From Lewinellaceae bacterium (GTDB lineage: Bacteria; Bacteroidota; Bacteroidia; Chitinophagales; Saprospiraceae), in the NCBI GenBank assembly GCA_020636405.1, contig JACJXW010000004.1, positions 3,212,001-3,276,000 on the forward strand: DNA of 64,000 bases. Reading direction: 5' to 3'. The notes below the pieces were generated by a model that was not told the origin of the DNA, did not search any database, and worked only from the letters and a program-made list of their open reading frames with translations. Numbering within the stretch: the first letter of the stretch is position 1; each line of letters starts with the position of its first letter. Shown one piece after another: positions 1 through 8,206 of the stretch. A program made the position numbers and the translations under genes.

Positions 1-128
1 AATAGGCTGTTCCTCCGGATAAACCGATGGAACAGGCGGTTGAAAATAAAGGCCACCAGGAGCGTGCCCGCAACGATTCCGGAACTGATGGCCAGCGCTT
101 CAAAATCCAGTTTGAATTCTCCTAGCAT
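1..128 (-). CDS. N-terminal fragment of a membrane protein, cut by the window edge
   Basis: Reading leftward from an ATG at 128-126, the frame stays open to the window edge and gives about 42 residues. They hold a short acidic/hydrophobic start, one probable membrane segment (about residues 12-30, rich in Ala, Ile, Val, Leu) and then a basic stretch with several Arg and His. This layout would suit the N-terminus of a small MscS-type mechanosensitive channel, but the fragment is too short to name. It starts 24 bases after the stop of the leftward ATP-grasp-like gene, so the two could share a transcript. Confidence 0.4.
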   Translation of the reverse strand, partial: MLGEFKLDFEALAISSGIVAGTLLVAFIFNRLFHRFIRRNSL

Positions 129-152
129 ACGTATGGCTTGTTGATGCAAATA

Positions 153-1586
153 TTACTGCATGATCTCTTCGATCAACGCTTTATCATCGTCCAGGGAGCG
201 GAATAACCGGGCCCGGAATTTGTTTTTGGTATTGAACAGGGTGGCGGCCATCTTATCAATGGCCACCATAGATAGTACGGTTTGGATGTAGGCGTCGACC
301 AGGTCGTCGAGCCCAAGCCCGAGCTTGTTGAAATCCCGCCGGTCCATCAACATCAGGCGGTTGGTGTCCGCACTCCAGGTATGGTCATTTTCTTTGATGG
401 AAAGGTTGGTGCCCAGCATATCCCAGGAGTTGGCTCCTTCTTCGATATGGTCAGCCAGCGGCTTGGCAGCCCGCCGGGCGTAAATGGAAAGCGGCCGTAT
501 GCCCTCAGCGGTCGCGCTTACCATCATGCGTAGGTCGGCTACGTAAGTATTGCCCTTGGCGCTGGGCACCGTGCCGATATGGTAAAGCTTGCCCCGGCTG
601 CTGGTAGAACTCCAGTTGTAATTGCCGATGAGGCTTTGAACAATGAATCGCCGGTAGTAAAACTCGGTTTTCATAAAATTGTCCAATTCCTGCTCATTCA
701 CGATCGTAAAGACGCCTTGCCCGGCATTGCTGTATGGGATTTTCACCACCGCCTGGCCGCCCAGCTTGCGCACCCAAATCGGGACTTCCTCCAGGCTGAC
801 ATCCCAGATGGTCTCCGGTGTCAGGATCTCCAGCCCACTGCCTTCCAACTCGGCATTGAATATGTCGTAAGCTTTGGATGCCAGCATTTTATTGCGCCCA
901 CCGGCAAGACAGGCGATAATGGGGTTAAAGATCTGGGTTTTACTGTAGATGGGCAGGCGCGTCCAGGGGCGCTGAGTCAGGTACCGGAATGCAGCCCGTA
1001 TGGGGTGCCATTCTCCATCTTCTCCTTTTACGGTCATTACTCCATCCTCAAAACGCACGGGGGGGTCTTCATCATCCTGGTGGAAGGACACATAATGCAC
1101 TTCCTCATTGAAGACATCGGCCATGGCACGGGCGTAACCCAGTGCTTCCATCGGATTTTTATCGTAGACCACCGCCAGCCCGCCTTCAAGGTTGCGTTTT
1201 CTGCTTTTTACCATGGGTTTGATGGTACGTTCCATCAGCAGGCGGTATCCTCCTTGCTCCTGGTTGTCATCGAGCAAGGGCATTGACTTTTGGCCCGAAG
1301 GGCAGGAATTGTTCTCAATGACTACCATTTCCCTCTTGCCTTCCTCGTTGGTGACGTGCATCAGGTCGGCTCCTGCCCAGATGAAATACTTCGGCTTGTA
1401 GGAAAGCAGCGATTTGAGTTTTTCCGGCTTTACTTTTGGGTGAAGATGGCAGTATCTTTTGATGATTCTGTCTTCTGTTAGGTGCAGGAAGAAAGAGATC
1501 ATGGGGTGGATAGTGGCGTTCAGGGCTTTGGCGTACCAGTGTTCTACGGGTTCGAACTGGCCAGGCGAAACAAGTTGGGACTTCAT
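153..1586 (-). CDS. ATP-grasp-like protein of unknown substrate
   Basis: This 477-residue protein has no signal peptide and no membrane segment. Two parts look like an ATP-grasp enzyme: an E-N-N-S-C-P-S-G motif near residue 91, of the kind seen in circularly permuted ATP-grasp ligases, and a glycine-rich nucleotide-binding loop VKIPYSNAGQGV near residues 281-292. ATP-grasp enzymes join a carboxylate to an amine or thiol through an acyl-phosphate. Nothing here shows the substrate. The gene stands apart from pabC (about 106 bases) and precedes the membrane-protein fragment at the edge. The ATP-grasp call rests on motifs only. Confidence 0.6.
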   Translation of the reverse strand: MKSQLVSPGQFEPVEHWYAKALNATIHPMISFFLHLTEDRIIKRYCHLHPKVKPEKLKSLLSYKPKYFIWAGADLMHVTNEEGKREMVVIENNSCPSGQKSMPLLDDNQEQGGYRLLMERTIKPMVKSRKRNLEGGLAVVYDKNPMEALGYARAMADVFNEEVHYVSFHQDDEDPPVRFEDGVMTVKGEDGEWHPIRAAFRYLTQRPWTRLPIYSKTQIFNPIIACLAGGRNKMLASKAYDIFNAELEGSGLEILTPETIWDVSLEEVPIWVRKLGGQAVVKIPYSNAGQGVFTIVNEQELDNFMKTEFYYRRFIVQSLIGNYNWSSTSSRGKLYHIGTVPSAKGNTYVADLRMMVSATAEGIRPLSIYARRAAKPLADHIEEGANSWDMLGTNLSIKENDHTWSADTNRLMLMDRRDFNKLGLGLDDLVDAYIQTVLSMVAIDKMAATLFNTKNKFRARLFRSLDDDKALIEEIMQ

Positions 1587-1692
1587 GTTGTGGTTTTATT
1601 GGTTGTATGGTATCTACAACTTTTTGCCGATTAAGAAAGGGTGTTAAGGTATAAAATAATCCTTCTTCCTTACATCAGAAGGGGCTTTAATT

Positions 1693-2298
1693 TTATGTTA
1701 TTTGGATAATGTCCTGCGGATGGAACCTCGGGCCCTCCTCCAGGCCCATCATCGCATTGATGAGCCGTATCTCCTGGAAATCGCCCAGGGTATGAGGTGG
1801 AATTTTTGCCGGAGACAGAATGCCGGCAGCGAGCAGGCTGGCCCGCCGCGTTCCTTCCAGCAGCGGATTGGACGGAGTGTACCAGGAGGAACCGTCAAAC
1901 AGGGCAATATTGGCGTAGGAAGTATCCGTAATGCATCCGTTTTTTACCAAAAGGATATCGTCGGCAGTACCGCGCCGGGCAAAGAAGTTTTGTATCTCCG
2001 TCCGGTTAGCCAGCTTGTAGGTATATTCCAGTTTATCTGCCCGTATCAACATCAGCTTTCTTACCGGACGGATAGCATAGGGGGTGAACTCAGCTTTTCG
2101 TATCCGGGTATCATACAATACCCGACATTTAAACAGGCCCTGATCCGCTTCCCGGGGCACTACGATCTGCTGAAGGTCCACCGATCCAGCTGTGCCGAAC
2201 AGCGCCCGGCAACTGCGGCCGGCGCGTTCCTGGTGCCATTCGAGGTTTTGTAATTCTCCCCGTTCGCAGCGGATCGTCTCCAGTAACAATCCTTTCAT
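1693..2298 (-). CDS. pabC: Aminotransferase class IV, probable 4-amino-4-deoxychorismate lyase
   Basis: The 201-residue product resembles fold-type IV PLP enzymes. The probable Schiff-base lysine lies in TYKLANR near residue 93. Later motifs, GCITDTSYANIALF and the NPLLEGTRRA stretch, are typical for the family. The enzyme would convert 4-amino-4-deoxychorismate into 4-aminobenzoate and pyruvate for folate. Its start overlaps the stop of pabB by four bases (ATGA at 2295-2298), so translation is coupled, and this context is the main reason to prefer PabC over a branched-chain or D-amino-acid aminotransferase. It is somewhat shorter than many PabC proteins, but complete. Confidence 0.8.
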   Translation of the reverse strand: MKGLLLETIRCERGELQNLEWHQERAGRSCRALFGTAGSVDLQQIVVPREADQGLFKCRVLYDTRIRKAEFTPYAIRPVRKLMLIRADKLEYTYKLANRTEIQNFFARRGTADDILLVKNGCITDTSYANIALFDGSSWYTPSNPLLEGTRRASLLAAGILSPAKIPPHTLGDFQEIRLINAMMGLEEGPRFHPQDIIQIT

Positions 2299-3320
2299 CG
2301 GAGCGCCGGTTCCGGGGTGAAGGCAAAAGGAAGGTAGGCCTTGCGCAGCATTTCCTGGTATTCCTCCTCCTCCTGGCTATTGGCAGTGATGCCGCCGCCG
2401 CTTTTGAACACCATCCCTTCCGGCGTTTTTTCCAGGAACCGGATCATTACCCCGCTATCCAATTGCCTGCCGTCAAATATGCCACAGACACCCGTATAAT
2501 AGCCCCGTGCCTTGCCCTCGGCGGATTGTATGATCTCGATGGTCTTCCGTTTGGGGGCGCCGCTGATGGAGCCGGCCGGAAGCAGCTGAAATAAAAGGCT
2601 TCCCAGGCTGGACTGGTAGCCTTGCTTCAGTTGGCCAACGATCTCGGAACTGCTTTGCAGAAGCGCTCCCTGGTGGGTTTCGACCTCTTCGATGTAACGG
2701 TAGCGCTTGACCCGGACATTTTCCGCCACCATGCTCAGGTCATTGCGGATGAGATCGACGATGGTGGCGTGCTCTGCCTGCTCTTTGAGGTTATTGATCA
2801 ATTGATCTTCTGCGTCAGGGAGAGCGGCATCGATCGTTCCCTTCATCGGGAAAGAGGCGATCTGTCCGGTTTCATCAATGGTAATAAAGGATTCCGGAGA
2901 GAAACAGGTGAACTGTTTGTCCAGCCAAAGCCGGTACCGGGCCCGGCTGGCAATAAAAGCTTCTTTCAAGCTGAGGTTGGTGGCGATGGGAGTAGGGAAC
3001 GCCAGGTTCACCAAATAGGAATTTCCGGCCTTCAGGTTGTTCATTACCAGGTCAAACGCCCGATGGTACTGCGCCCGGGGCATGGGGAACTTGTCAAAAA
3101 CGACTGTTTCCCGATGGAACGGGCTGTCCTGGCAATTAGACTTACCATTGAGAGCATAGAGCAAAATGGCTGAAGGCACCTCCTCCAGTTTCAGGACGAT
3201 GGGCCTGGCCATTTCAAAGTCTATAATAAAGAGGAACGGCTCCCCCTGCCCGCCCCAAATGTTCATCCGCCGGATCGCCTCTTCCCGTTTTAACGTTTCG
3301 ATCATTCGTATAATTTTCAC
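2295..3320 (-). CDS. pabB: Aminodeoxychorismate synthase component I
   Basis: This 341-residue chorismate-binding enzyme makes 4-amino-4-deoxychorismate from chorismate and ammonia. Family signatures are SFPMKGTID (the Lys in this motif distinguishes PabB from anthranilate synthase TrpE, which has Ala), the IVDLIRNDL motif, and GSISGAPKRKT near the C-terminus. It lacks the long N-terminal part of E. coli PabB, as is common in Bacteroidota. It is followed directly by pabC in a four-base overlap. No glutamine amidotransferase (PabA) gene lies nearby, so ammonia delivery must use a subunit encoded elsewhere. Confidence 0.9.
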   Translation of the reverse strand: MKIIRMIETLKREEAIRRMNIWGGQGEPFLFIIDFEMARPIVLKLEEVPSAILLYALNGKSNCQDSPFHRETVVFDKFPMPRAQYHRAFDLVMNNLKAGNSYLVNLAFPTPIATNLSLKEAFIASRARYRLWLDKQFTCFSPESFITIDETGQIASFPMKGTIDAALPDAEDQLINNLKEQAEHATIVDLIRNDLSMVAENVRVKRYRYIEEVETHQGALLQSSSEIVGQLKQGYQSSLGSLLFQLLPAGSISGAPKRKTIEIIQSAEGKARGYYTGVCGIFDGRQLDSGVMIRFLEKTPEGMVFKSGGGITANSQEEEEYQEMLRKAYLPFAFTPEPALR

Positions 3321-3411
3321 CTGCCTGTTCTGACGGCGATTTACCGTTTTGTAACACCTGGAGCGTGGGCAGGGTTTAGATGGTGCACTCGTGTGTAAGT
3401 GTTTGGTATAT

Positions 3412-3419
3412 TAAGTTTG
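3412..3419 (+). promoter_or_regulatory. Putative -7 promoter box of pyrF
   Basis: TAAGTTTG matches the bacteroidete -7 consensus TAnnTTTG. It lies 73 bases before the chosen pyrF ATG. No clear TTTG -33 box is visible at the expected distance. The position argues against translation starting at the upstream TTG at 3430. Confidence 0.4.
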
Positions 3420-3492
3420 CGGGAACCATTTGATGTGTCGAACGCATAATTACACAAATGCACTAAAAAAACTATCTTCACTTCCAAAAACC

Positions 3493-4299
3493 ATGACCCG
3501 CCAGGAACTCTACCAACAGATCCAATCCAAGGGCTCCTACCTTTGCGTGGGGCTGGATGCCGACTACAGCCGCATTCCCCGCCATCTGCTGAAATATGAA
3601 GACCCGGTATATGAGTTCAACCGGCAGATCATCGACGCTACCAAAGGCTTGTGTGTAGCCTACAAGCCCAACCTGGCCTTTTACGAAGCGCAGGGGGCGA
3701 AAGGCTGGGCTTCCCTCCAGAAAACCCTGGCCTATATCCCCGAAGAACATTTTACCATTGCTGACGCTAAACGTGGAGACATTGGCAATACGTCCCGGCT
3801 ATATGCCCGCGCCTTCTTCGAAACTATGGATTTCGATGCGGTTACGGTGGCGCCTTATATGGGGGAAGATTCCGTCGCCCCGTTCCTGGGATTCGACGGG
3901 AAATGGGTGATCCTCCTGGCTTTGACATCCAACCAGGGCAGCCGGGATTTTCAAATGGACAAACAGGAGAACGGCCAGCCCCTCTACGAAAAGGTCATGC
4001 GCCGGGCACAACAGTGGGGCAGCCCGGATCAGCTCATGTTCGTGGTGGGCGCCACCCACCCGGAGCAATTCGAAGAGGTGCGCCGCATCGCGCCGGACAA
4101 CTTCCTGCTGGTTCCGGGTGTAGGTGCGCAAGGTGGTGATCTGCAGTCGGTTAGCCGCTATGGCTTCAACGATCATTGCGGGTTGCTGGTCAATTCCTCC
4201 CGCGGCATCATCTTTGCCGGGGACGGGGAGGACTTTGCCGAGAAGGCACGTGCGGCGGCGATGGAAGTCAGGGAAGAGATGGTACAATTGTTAGGATAG
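3493..4299 (+). CDS. pyrF: Orotidine 5'-phosphate decarboxylase (type 2)
   Basis: The enzyme decarboxylates OMP to UMP, the last step of pyrimidine synthesis. The signature DAKRGDIGNT carries the catalytic Asp-Lys-Asp arrangement, and a phosphate-binding VPGVGAQGGD motif lies near the C-terminus. At 268 residues it fits the longer type 2 PyrF group. I chose the ATG at 3493 (MTRQELYQ) because the 21 codons before it encode nothing PyrF-like and because a promoter-like box sits at 3412-3419. The gene stands alone and converges with the leftward M43 protease gene. Confidence 0.93.
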   Translation: MTRQELYQQIQSKGSYLCVGLDADYSRIPRHLLKYEDPVYEFNRQIIDATKGLCVAYKPNLAFYEAQGAKGWASLQKTLAYIPEEHFTIADAKRGDIGNTSRLYARAFFETMDFDAVTVAPYMGEDSVAPFLGFDGKWVILLALTSNQGSRDFQMDKQENGQPLYEKVMRRAQQWGSPDQLMFVVGATHPEQFEEVRRIAPDNFLLVPGVGAQGGDLQSVSRYGFNDHCGLLVNSSRGIIFAGDGEDFAEKARAAAMEVREEMVQLLG

Positions 4300-4736
4300 G
4301 TTCTACATTGCCAAGACAGTCTTTTTGAAAGGAGGTGTTACCCTTCCTATCGGTTGCCTGTGAGCGGATTGGAGGCTGGCCTTATTTGATTTGTGACGTT
4401 CGGTTTTCGATGTAGGGCGAGCGGAAGGGCTGCGCCCTAAGAGCCCCATCAAAAATCGCAAATCGGACGTCAAAAATCGCACATTTCTCCGTACCAAAAG
4501 TATCATACAAGCTGTCTGATGTTTTGCCTTCCGGCCCTTTCAGGGCTCTTTAGCTCCTGATTCACAGGAGTCATCCCGAATTTTTCAATTCGAGGGCAGT
4601 TTCAACCGGCCTTGGGCCGGATATCTCGCGAATTAGGCCTTCAAAGAGGCCTAATTCGTGTATTTCGGGAATTTGGGATGACTCCTGTTTCAGGCTCATG
4701 GTGTATACCAACTGCCGGATAAAGAATCCTGTAATC
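4300..4736. other. Non-coding convergent intergenic region
   Basis: This 437-base stretch separates the ends of pyrF and the M43 protease gene. I find no convincing coding frame. A 12-base direct repeat (tcaaaaatcgca) occurs near 4448 and 4470. The right half holds the nested inverted-repeat element described separately at 4564-4688. Confidence 0.6.
4564..4688. repeat. Nested inverted-repeat element with several hairpins
   Basis: A 19-base outer arm (4564-4582) pairs with 4670-4688 with a single G:T wobble. Inside are a perfect 6-bp hairpin (ccggcc/ggccgg, 4606-4620) and a perfect 12-bp stem (4629-4640 with 4647-4658, 6-base loop). A competing 6-bp hairpin (cgaatt/aattcg, 4577-4592) overlaps the outer left arm. 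The whole would fold as a branched cruciform on either strand. It lies between convergent genes, so it may act as a two-way terminator; a small non-autonomous mobile or REP-like element is the alternative. Confidence 0.7.
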
Positions 4737-7649
4737 CTATCGTTTCACCACTCGTTTTACGCCCCGGTACTGCTCATGACTTACCGAGACCATATACAGG
4801 CCATCGGGTAACCCGGAGAGGTCAAGCGGCAGGGAAAGCCGTTCCGTCCGCTTTTCGGCCTGCTGTTGCACGACGGCCTGCCCCAGCGCATTACGCACTT
4901 CCACGGTGAAATCTCCAAGGATACTATTGTCCATTTCTATCTGAAGGGTTCCGGAAGTCGGGTTGGGAAATGCCCGCATGGTGGCGCTGATGTCTTCCGG
5001 GTCGGAAGTGCCCGTCAGGTCGAGTTGGAACGGCTGCGACAGAGCTGCGCAGCCATCAGGGCCGAACACTTCGACGATATAGTTGCCCGGGGCCTGTGGC
5101 AGGATGGCCTGCTGAGTAGCGCCGGCTAAGGGCGCACCGTTGAGGTACCATTGGTAGCCGTTAGCGGGGCTCGATACCAATTGGTTGCCCTGCAGCATGA
5201 TGGTGGGCGTAGGAGGGCTGCTGATCGTCACTACGAACTGCTCTTCACTCTCACACCCCAGGTTATTGCGTCCGAGGACGGTGAACTGCCAGTCTTCATA
5301 CAGCGTCACAGTGAGAGAGGCCCCCTCGAATACCAGAGTGCCGCTACGCTGATCATACCATTCATAACTGCTGGCTCCACTGGCGGCCAGGGTGAAGGGC
5401 TGCCCTCCGCAGGGCGAACCCTGGGTAATGGATACGTTGATATTGGGCAACGGAACCACCTCGATGAAATTGGGGGCATTGATGCTGTTATTGCCAAAGG
5501 CGTTTACGGCAGACAAGCTAACATCGTAAAACCCGGGGGTATTGAACTGTACAATAGGGTGCTGAGCATTGCTGCTGGAAGGGGTTCCTCCTTCAAACTG
5601 CCACAACCAGCCAATGGGAAAGTCGCTGGAATAGTCCTGAAATTGAACGAGACTGCCGGCGCAGACCCGGGTAGTACCTACTCCGAAATCAACCTCGGGA
5701 GGCCCCGATGAATAATCCTGTCCGTCGATAAAGGAGATGGCATCAAGGTACAGGTTATTGCCCCAACCGGACAAGTTGGCCAGCACGAGGTGTACGCTGG
5801 GCTGCCCGGCGAGGAACGCCAGCGAGACCTGATTCCAGTCCCATTGGTTGGAATTGGGCTGGAAGGGCGACTGGGTGGCTGCTGCCGTGGCCAGCTCGGC
5901 GCCTCCCTTGAACCAGAGCGGGGTGAAAGAGGCTCCGCAGTCAGTGGAATAGAACAACACCAGCGTGTCGGAGTACTGGCCGCCATAGGGCGCATAGGCA
6001 TGCTCGAAATAAAGATAAGGGTTGGCCATCCCGCTGAAGTCCAGCGCCGGGCTGATGAGGGCGTCGACGGTGCCGGAGGGGTCGTCGTCTGTACTATAGT
6101 TATCAAAAACAAGGCTGTGGCTGCCGTTTCCGTAGGAGCTGACATTTGCGATAAGAAAAGTGCGGTCGGCATCAGGGTTAAAAAGCACCCATTCGTCGAG
6201 AGCGGTGTTCAGGTTTTCCAGGTCTTCCGAAAAGGCGCCGGTAAGGGTGGAAGAGACGATGGTGATGAGGTTGTCCGCCACGGCCTCATCGCTGCCCGAA
6301 TTGTTGGAAACGGTAAGCACTACGCTGTACAAGCCCGGCGAATTGAAGGTAATGGTTTGCTGTTGGCCATTGAAAGTGCCCAGCAGATTGTCCTCCTCAT
6401 CGAAGAATTGCCATTGCCATGAAGTAGGGTTGTTCGACGCCTGGCCGGTAAAGGTAATGGATTCGCCGGAGCAGGCGCCGCGCCGGTTTACATTGAACGA
6501 GGCCACCGGAGCTCCGCTGGGGCCGCCACCCAGGTGGACGGTAGAGGTTTTCAGTTCTTTCCTCCGGGGGCTGGCGTTCATCACCGTACGGATACGGCCC
6601 TTCTGGTTGTTGGTAAAAATGCTCATGCAGGCGTCTTCGGTATAGTCCATATAGTTCTCGATCATATCGCGGTCCCCGCCGGCGCAGCTGTTGACCTCGA
6701 TACAGCTGTAGTTGGGTTGCCCGGCGGGAGGGGTGTCTGCGCAAAAATCGTCCATGGAGCAGTCGCCGTCTCCCCAAATGTGGCGCAGGCCCAGCCAGTG
6801 GCCGATCTCATGGGTTGCGGTGCGGCCCTGGTCATAGGGCGGCGCCAGGTTGCCGACGCGGCCGAAGGACTGCCAGCGGATGACTACCCCGTCGGTCCGT
6901 GCCGGGCCCATGTTCTGCTCCAGGCCGGGCAGGGTAGACAAGCTAGGGAACTGGGCGTAGCCCAGCAGGTCAGCGGTTTGCCCGCCGAATTGAACGGTCC
7001 AGATGTTACAATACCGGTTGGGGTCCCAGGAGGTATTGGGCTTGAGGGTGGACTCTATTGCGGAATCGTCCCAGGAGGGCCTTCCTCCGTTGATGCGGTC
7101 GATGCCGGGTTCGGACAGTGGGTTGCCCTGAGGGTCGACGACGGCCAGGGCAAACTGTATTTCTACATCAGCGCCGGCAGGGTGGTTATTGAAACCGGAG
7201 CCGGTGCGGCGGTAGTCTTCGTTGAGCACATCGATCTGGGATTGCACCTGGGCCTGGCTGATGTTTGGGCCGGAACCTACCGGCTGCCCGTTGTGTACCA
7301 CATGAACAATGACAGGGATGGTGATGATCTCTTGCGGGCCGCGCACATCGTTCTCCTGCTCATAGGCCTGAAGGGCCCGCTGCATGTTGCGTTCGAAATC
7401 CTCCAGCGTGCCCATTTCTGGATATTGTGCCCGAAGTGCGGCATCTGCCTCCATTGTTCCGCAGGTGCGCTGCTGGACAACCGGCGTATAGTAACCGGAG
7501 GAGGGGGAGGCACTCAGTTGTTTTTCCTGCAACTGAGGATAGTGGCCGCGTTTTTTCAGCCGCCCTTCGAATTGAGATAAGCTTTGGGCTGAGCAAACAC
7601 TGTGGAGCAGAATTGTCAAAAGAAAGAAAAGTATGTTTTTGGTTTTCAT
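4737..7649 (-). CDS. Secreted M43-type zinc metalloprotease with PKD domains and T9SS sorting signal
   Basis: The 970-residue product starts with a signal peptide (MKTKNILFF to about CSAQ); an ATG six codons earlier is possible. The catalytic domain has the zinc motif HEIGHWLGLRH (HExxHxxGxxH) and a downstream Met-turn region NYMDYTEDACM, as in pappalysin-like M43 proteases. PKD-like domains follow (FNVNRRGACSGESITFTG and a second around VDFGVGTTRVCAG), with a probable MAM/jelly-roll-like region between them. The last 80 residues (FPNPTSGTL to the final basic VVKR) form a type A T9SS C-terminal domain, so the protein should be exported and attached to, or released from, the cell surface. A small lipoprotein gene lies 38 bases upstream on the same strand. 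Confidence 0.9.
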   Translation of the reverse strand: MKTKNILFFLLTILLHSVCSAQSLSQFEGRLKKRGHYPQLQEKQLSASPSSGYYTPVVQQRTCGTMEADAALRAQYPEMGTLEDFERNMQRALQAYEQENDVRGPQEIITIPVIVHVVHNGQPVGSGPNISQAQVQSQIDVLNEDYRRTGSGFNNHPAGADVEIQFALAVVDPQGNPLSEPGIDRINGGRPSWDDSAIESTLKPNTSWDPNRYCNIWTVQFGGQTADLLGYAQFPSLSTLPGLEQNMGPARTDGVVIRWQSFGRVGNLAPPYDQGRTATHEIGHWLGLRHIWGDGDCSMDDFCADTPPAGQPNYSCIEVNSCAGGDRDMIENYMDYTEDACMSIFTNNQKGRIRTVMNASPRRKELKTSTVHLGGGPSGAPVASFNVNRRGACSGESITFTGQASNNPTSWQWQFFDEEDNLLGTFNGQQQTITFNSPGLYSVVLTVSNNSGSDEAVADNLITIVSSTLTGAFSEDLENLNTALDEWVLFNPDADRTFLIANVSSYGNGSHSLVFDNYSTDDDPSGTVDALISPALDFSGMANPYLYFEHAYAPYGGQYSDTLVLFYSTDCGASFTPLWFKGGAELATAAATQSPFQPNSNQWDWNQVSLAFLAGQPSVHLVLANLSGWGNNLYLDAISFIDGQDYSSGPPEVDFGVGTTRVCAGSLVQFQDYSSDFPIGWLWQFEGGTPSSSNAQHPIVQFNTPGFYDVSLSAVNAFGNNSINAPNFIEVVPLPNINVSITQGSPCGGQPFTLAASGASSYEWYDQRSGTLVFEGASLTVTLYEDWQFTVLGRNNLGCESEEQFVVTISSPPTPTIMLQGNQLVSSPANGYQWYLNGAPLAGATQQAILPQAPGNYIVEVFGPDGCAALSQPFQLDLTGTSDPEDISATMRAFPNPTSGTLQIEMDNSILGDFTVEVRNALGQAVVQQQAEKRTERLSLPLDLSGLPDGLYMVSVSHEQYRGVKRVVKR

Positions 7650-7687
7650 GATGATGTTAATTTTCATGGTTTTGAAAAAAGGGGCAT

Positions 7688-8068
7688 TTATTTTGCCAGC
7701 TTGAGGAAGTCTTTTTCGGTTTCAAGTATGTGGAGTTCAAAAGGAGGACGGGCGGGGTTTTCCGGCGTCACCAGCAAGGTAGACTTCCCTTTGAGCTTCC
7801 AAGTGGCCAGTTCGTTCCCTTGTACGTCAGCAGCGCCGATGGGGTAATGAATGAAGCTGCCGTCCTTTCGGATCTCGAAGCCTTCGCGCCCGCGGGAGGG
7901 CGGCAGCTCGTAACCGGAAGGGCGGAACGCCCGGTAATTGTCCTGGTCTTCTTCGTGGGCATGTACCCAGTGTTGAAAAATATGGCCTCCGAATGCCTTT
8001 TCGGCACGTTTGGCGGGGCTGCAGGCAGTTGCCAGCAACAAGGCAAGGAATAGGTGATAGCCTTTCAT
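7688..8068 (-). CDS. Small lipoprotein of unknown function
   Basis: The 126-residue product has a short basic/hydrophobic leader ending in a lipobox (LLATAC, Cys near residue 16), so it should be lipid-anchored. The mature part has no motif I recognise. It ends with a two-sheet-like pattern of alternating polar and hydrophobic residues (WKLKGKSTLLV, FELHILETEKDFLKL), resembling small lipocalin-like bacteroidete lipoproteins. It precedes the M43 protease gene on the same strand and could be co-transcribed with it. Confidence 0.7.
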   Translation of the reverse strand: MKGYHLFLALLLATACSPAKRAEKAFGGHIFQHWVHAHEEDQDNYRAFRPSGYELPPSRGREGFEIRKDGSFIHYPIGAADVQGNELATWKLKGKSTLLVTPENPARPPFELHILETEKDFLKLAK

Positions 8069-8103
8069 GTCGGTTGGGTTTAAAAAGCAATAAAGTGATG
8101 ATC

Positions 8104-8111
8104 CAAAGGTA
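8104..8111 (-). promoter_or_regulatory. Putative -7 promoter box for the lipoprotein-protease unit
   Basis: On the minus strand the sequence reads TACCTTTG, a match to TAnnTTTG, 36 bases before the lipoprotein ATG. A weak TTG (8136-8138, complement) lies about 24 bases upstream as a possible -33 element. Confidence 0.45.
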
Positions 8112-8206
8112 GGCTAAAGCGAAGTTTAGCGGTTTCAATTTTGTAGCAAAAGTTTACAATATTGAAGCATATCCGCGGTACGATCCTTTTTCTACCCGAT
8201 CCAGTC

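Noticed and set aside
579..1286. Long open frame opposite the ATP-grasp-like gene
   Set aside because: Composition is that of a shadow frame; no conserved motif and fully inside a convincing gene.
3430..3492. Extra N-terminus of PyrF from TTG at 3430
   Set aside because: Residues are not PyrF-like, and the promoter box at 3412-3419 leaves almost no room for a leader.
4440..4500. Direct repeat of tcaaaaatcgca as an array
   Set aside because: Only two copies with no regular spacing; not a CRISPR or origin-type array.
6534..7580. 348-codon frame opposite the M43 protease
   Set aside because: A G+C-driven shadow of the protease gene, with no start context or domain.
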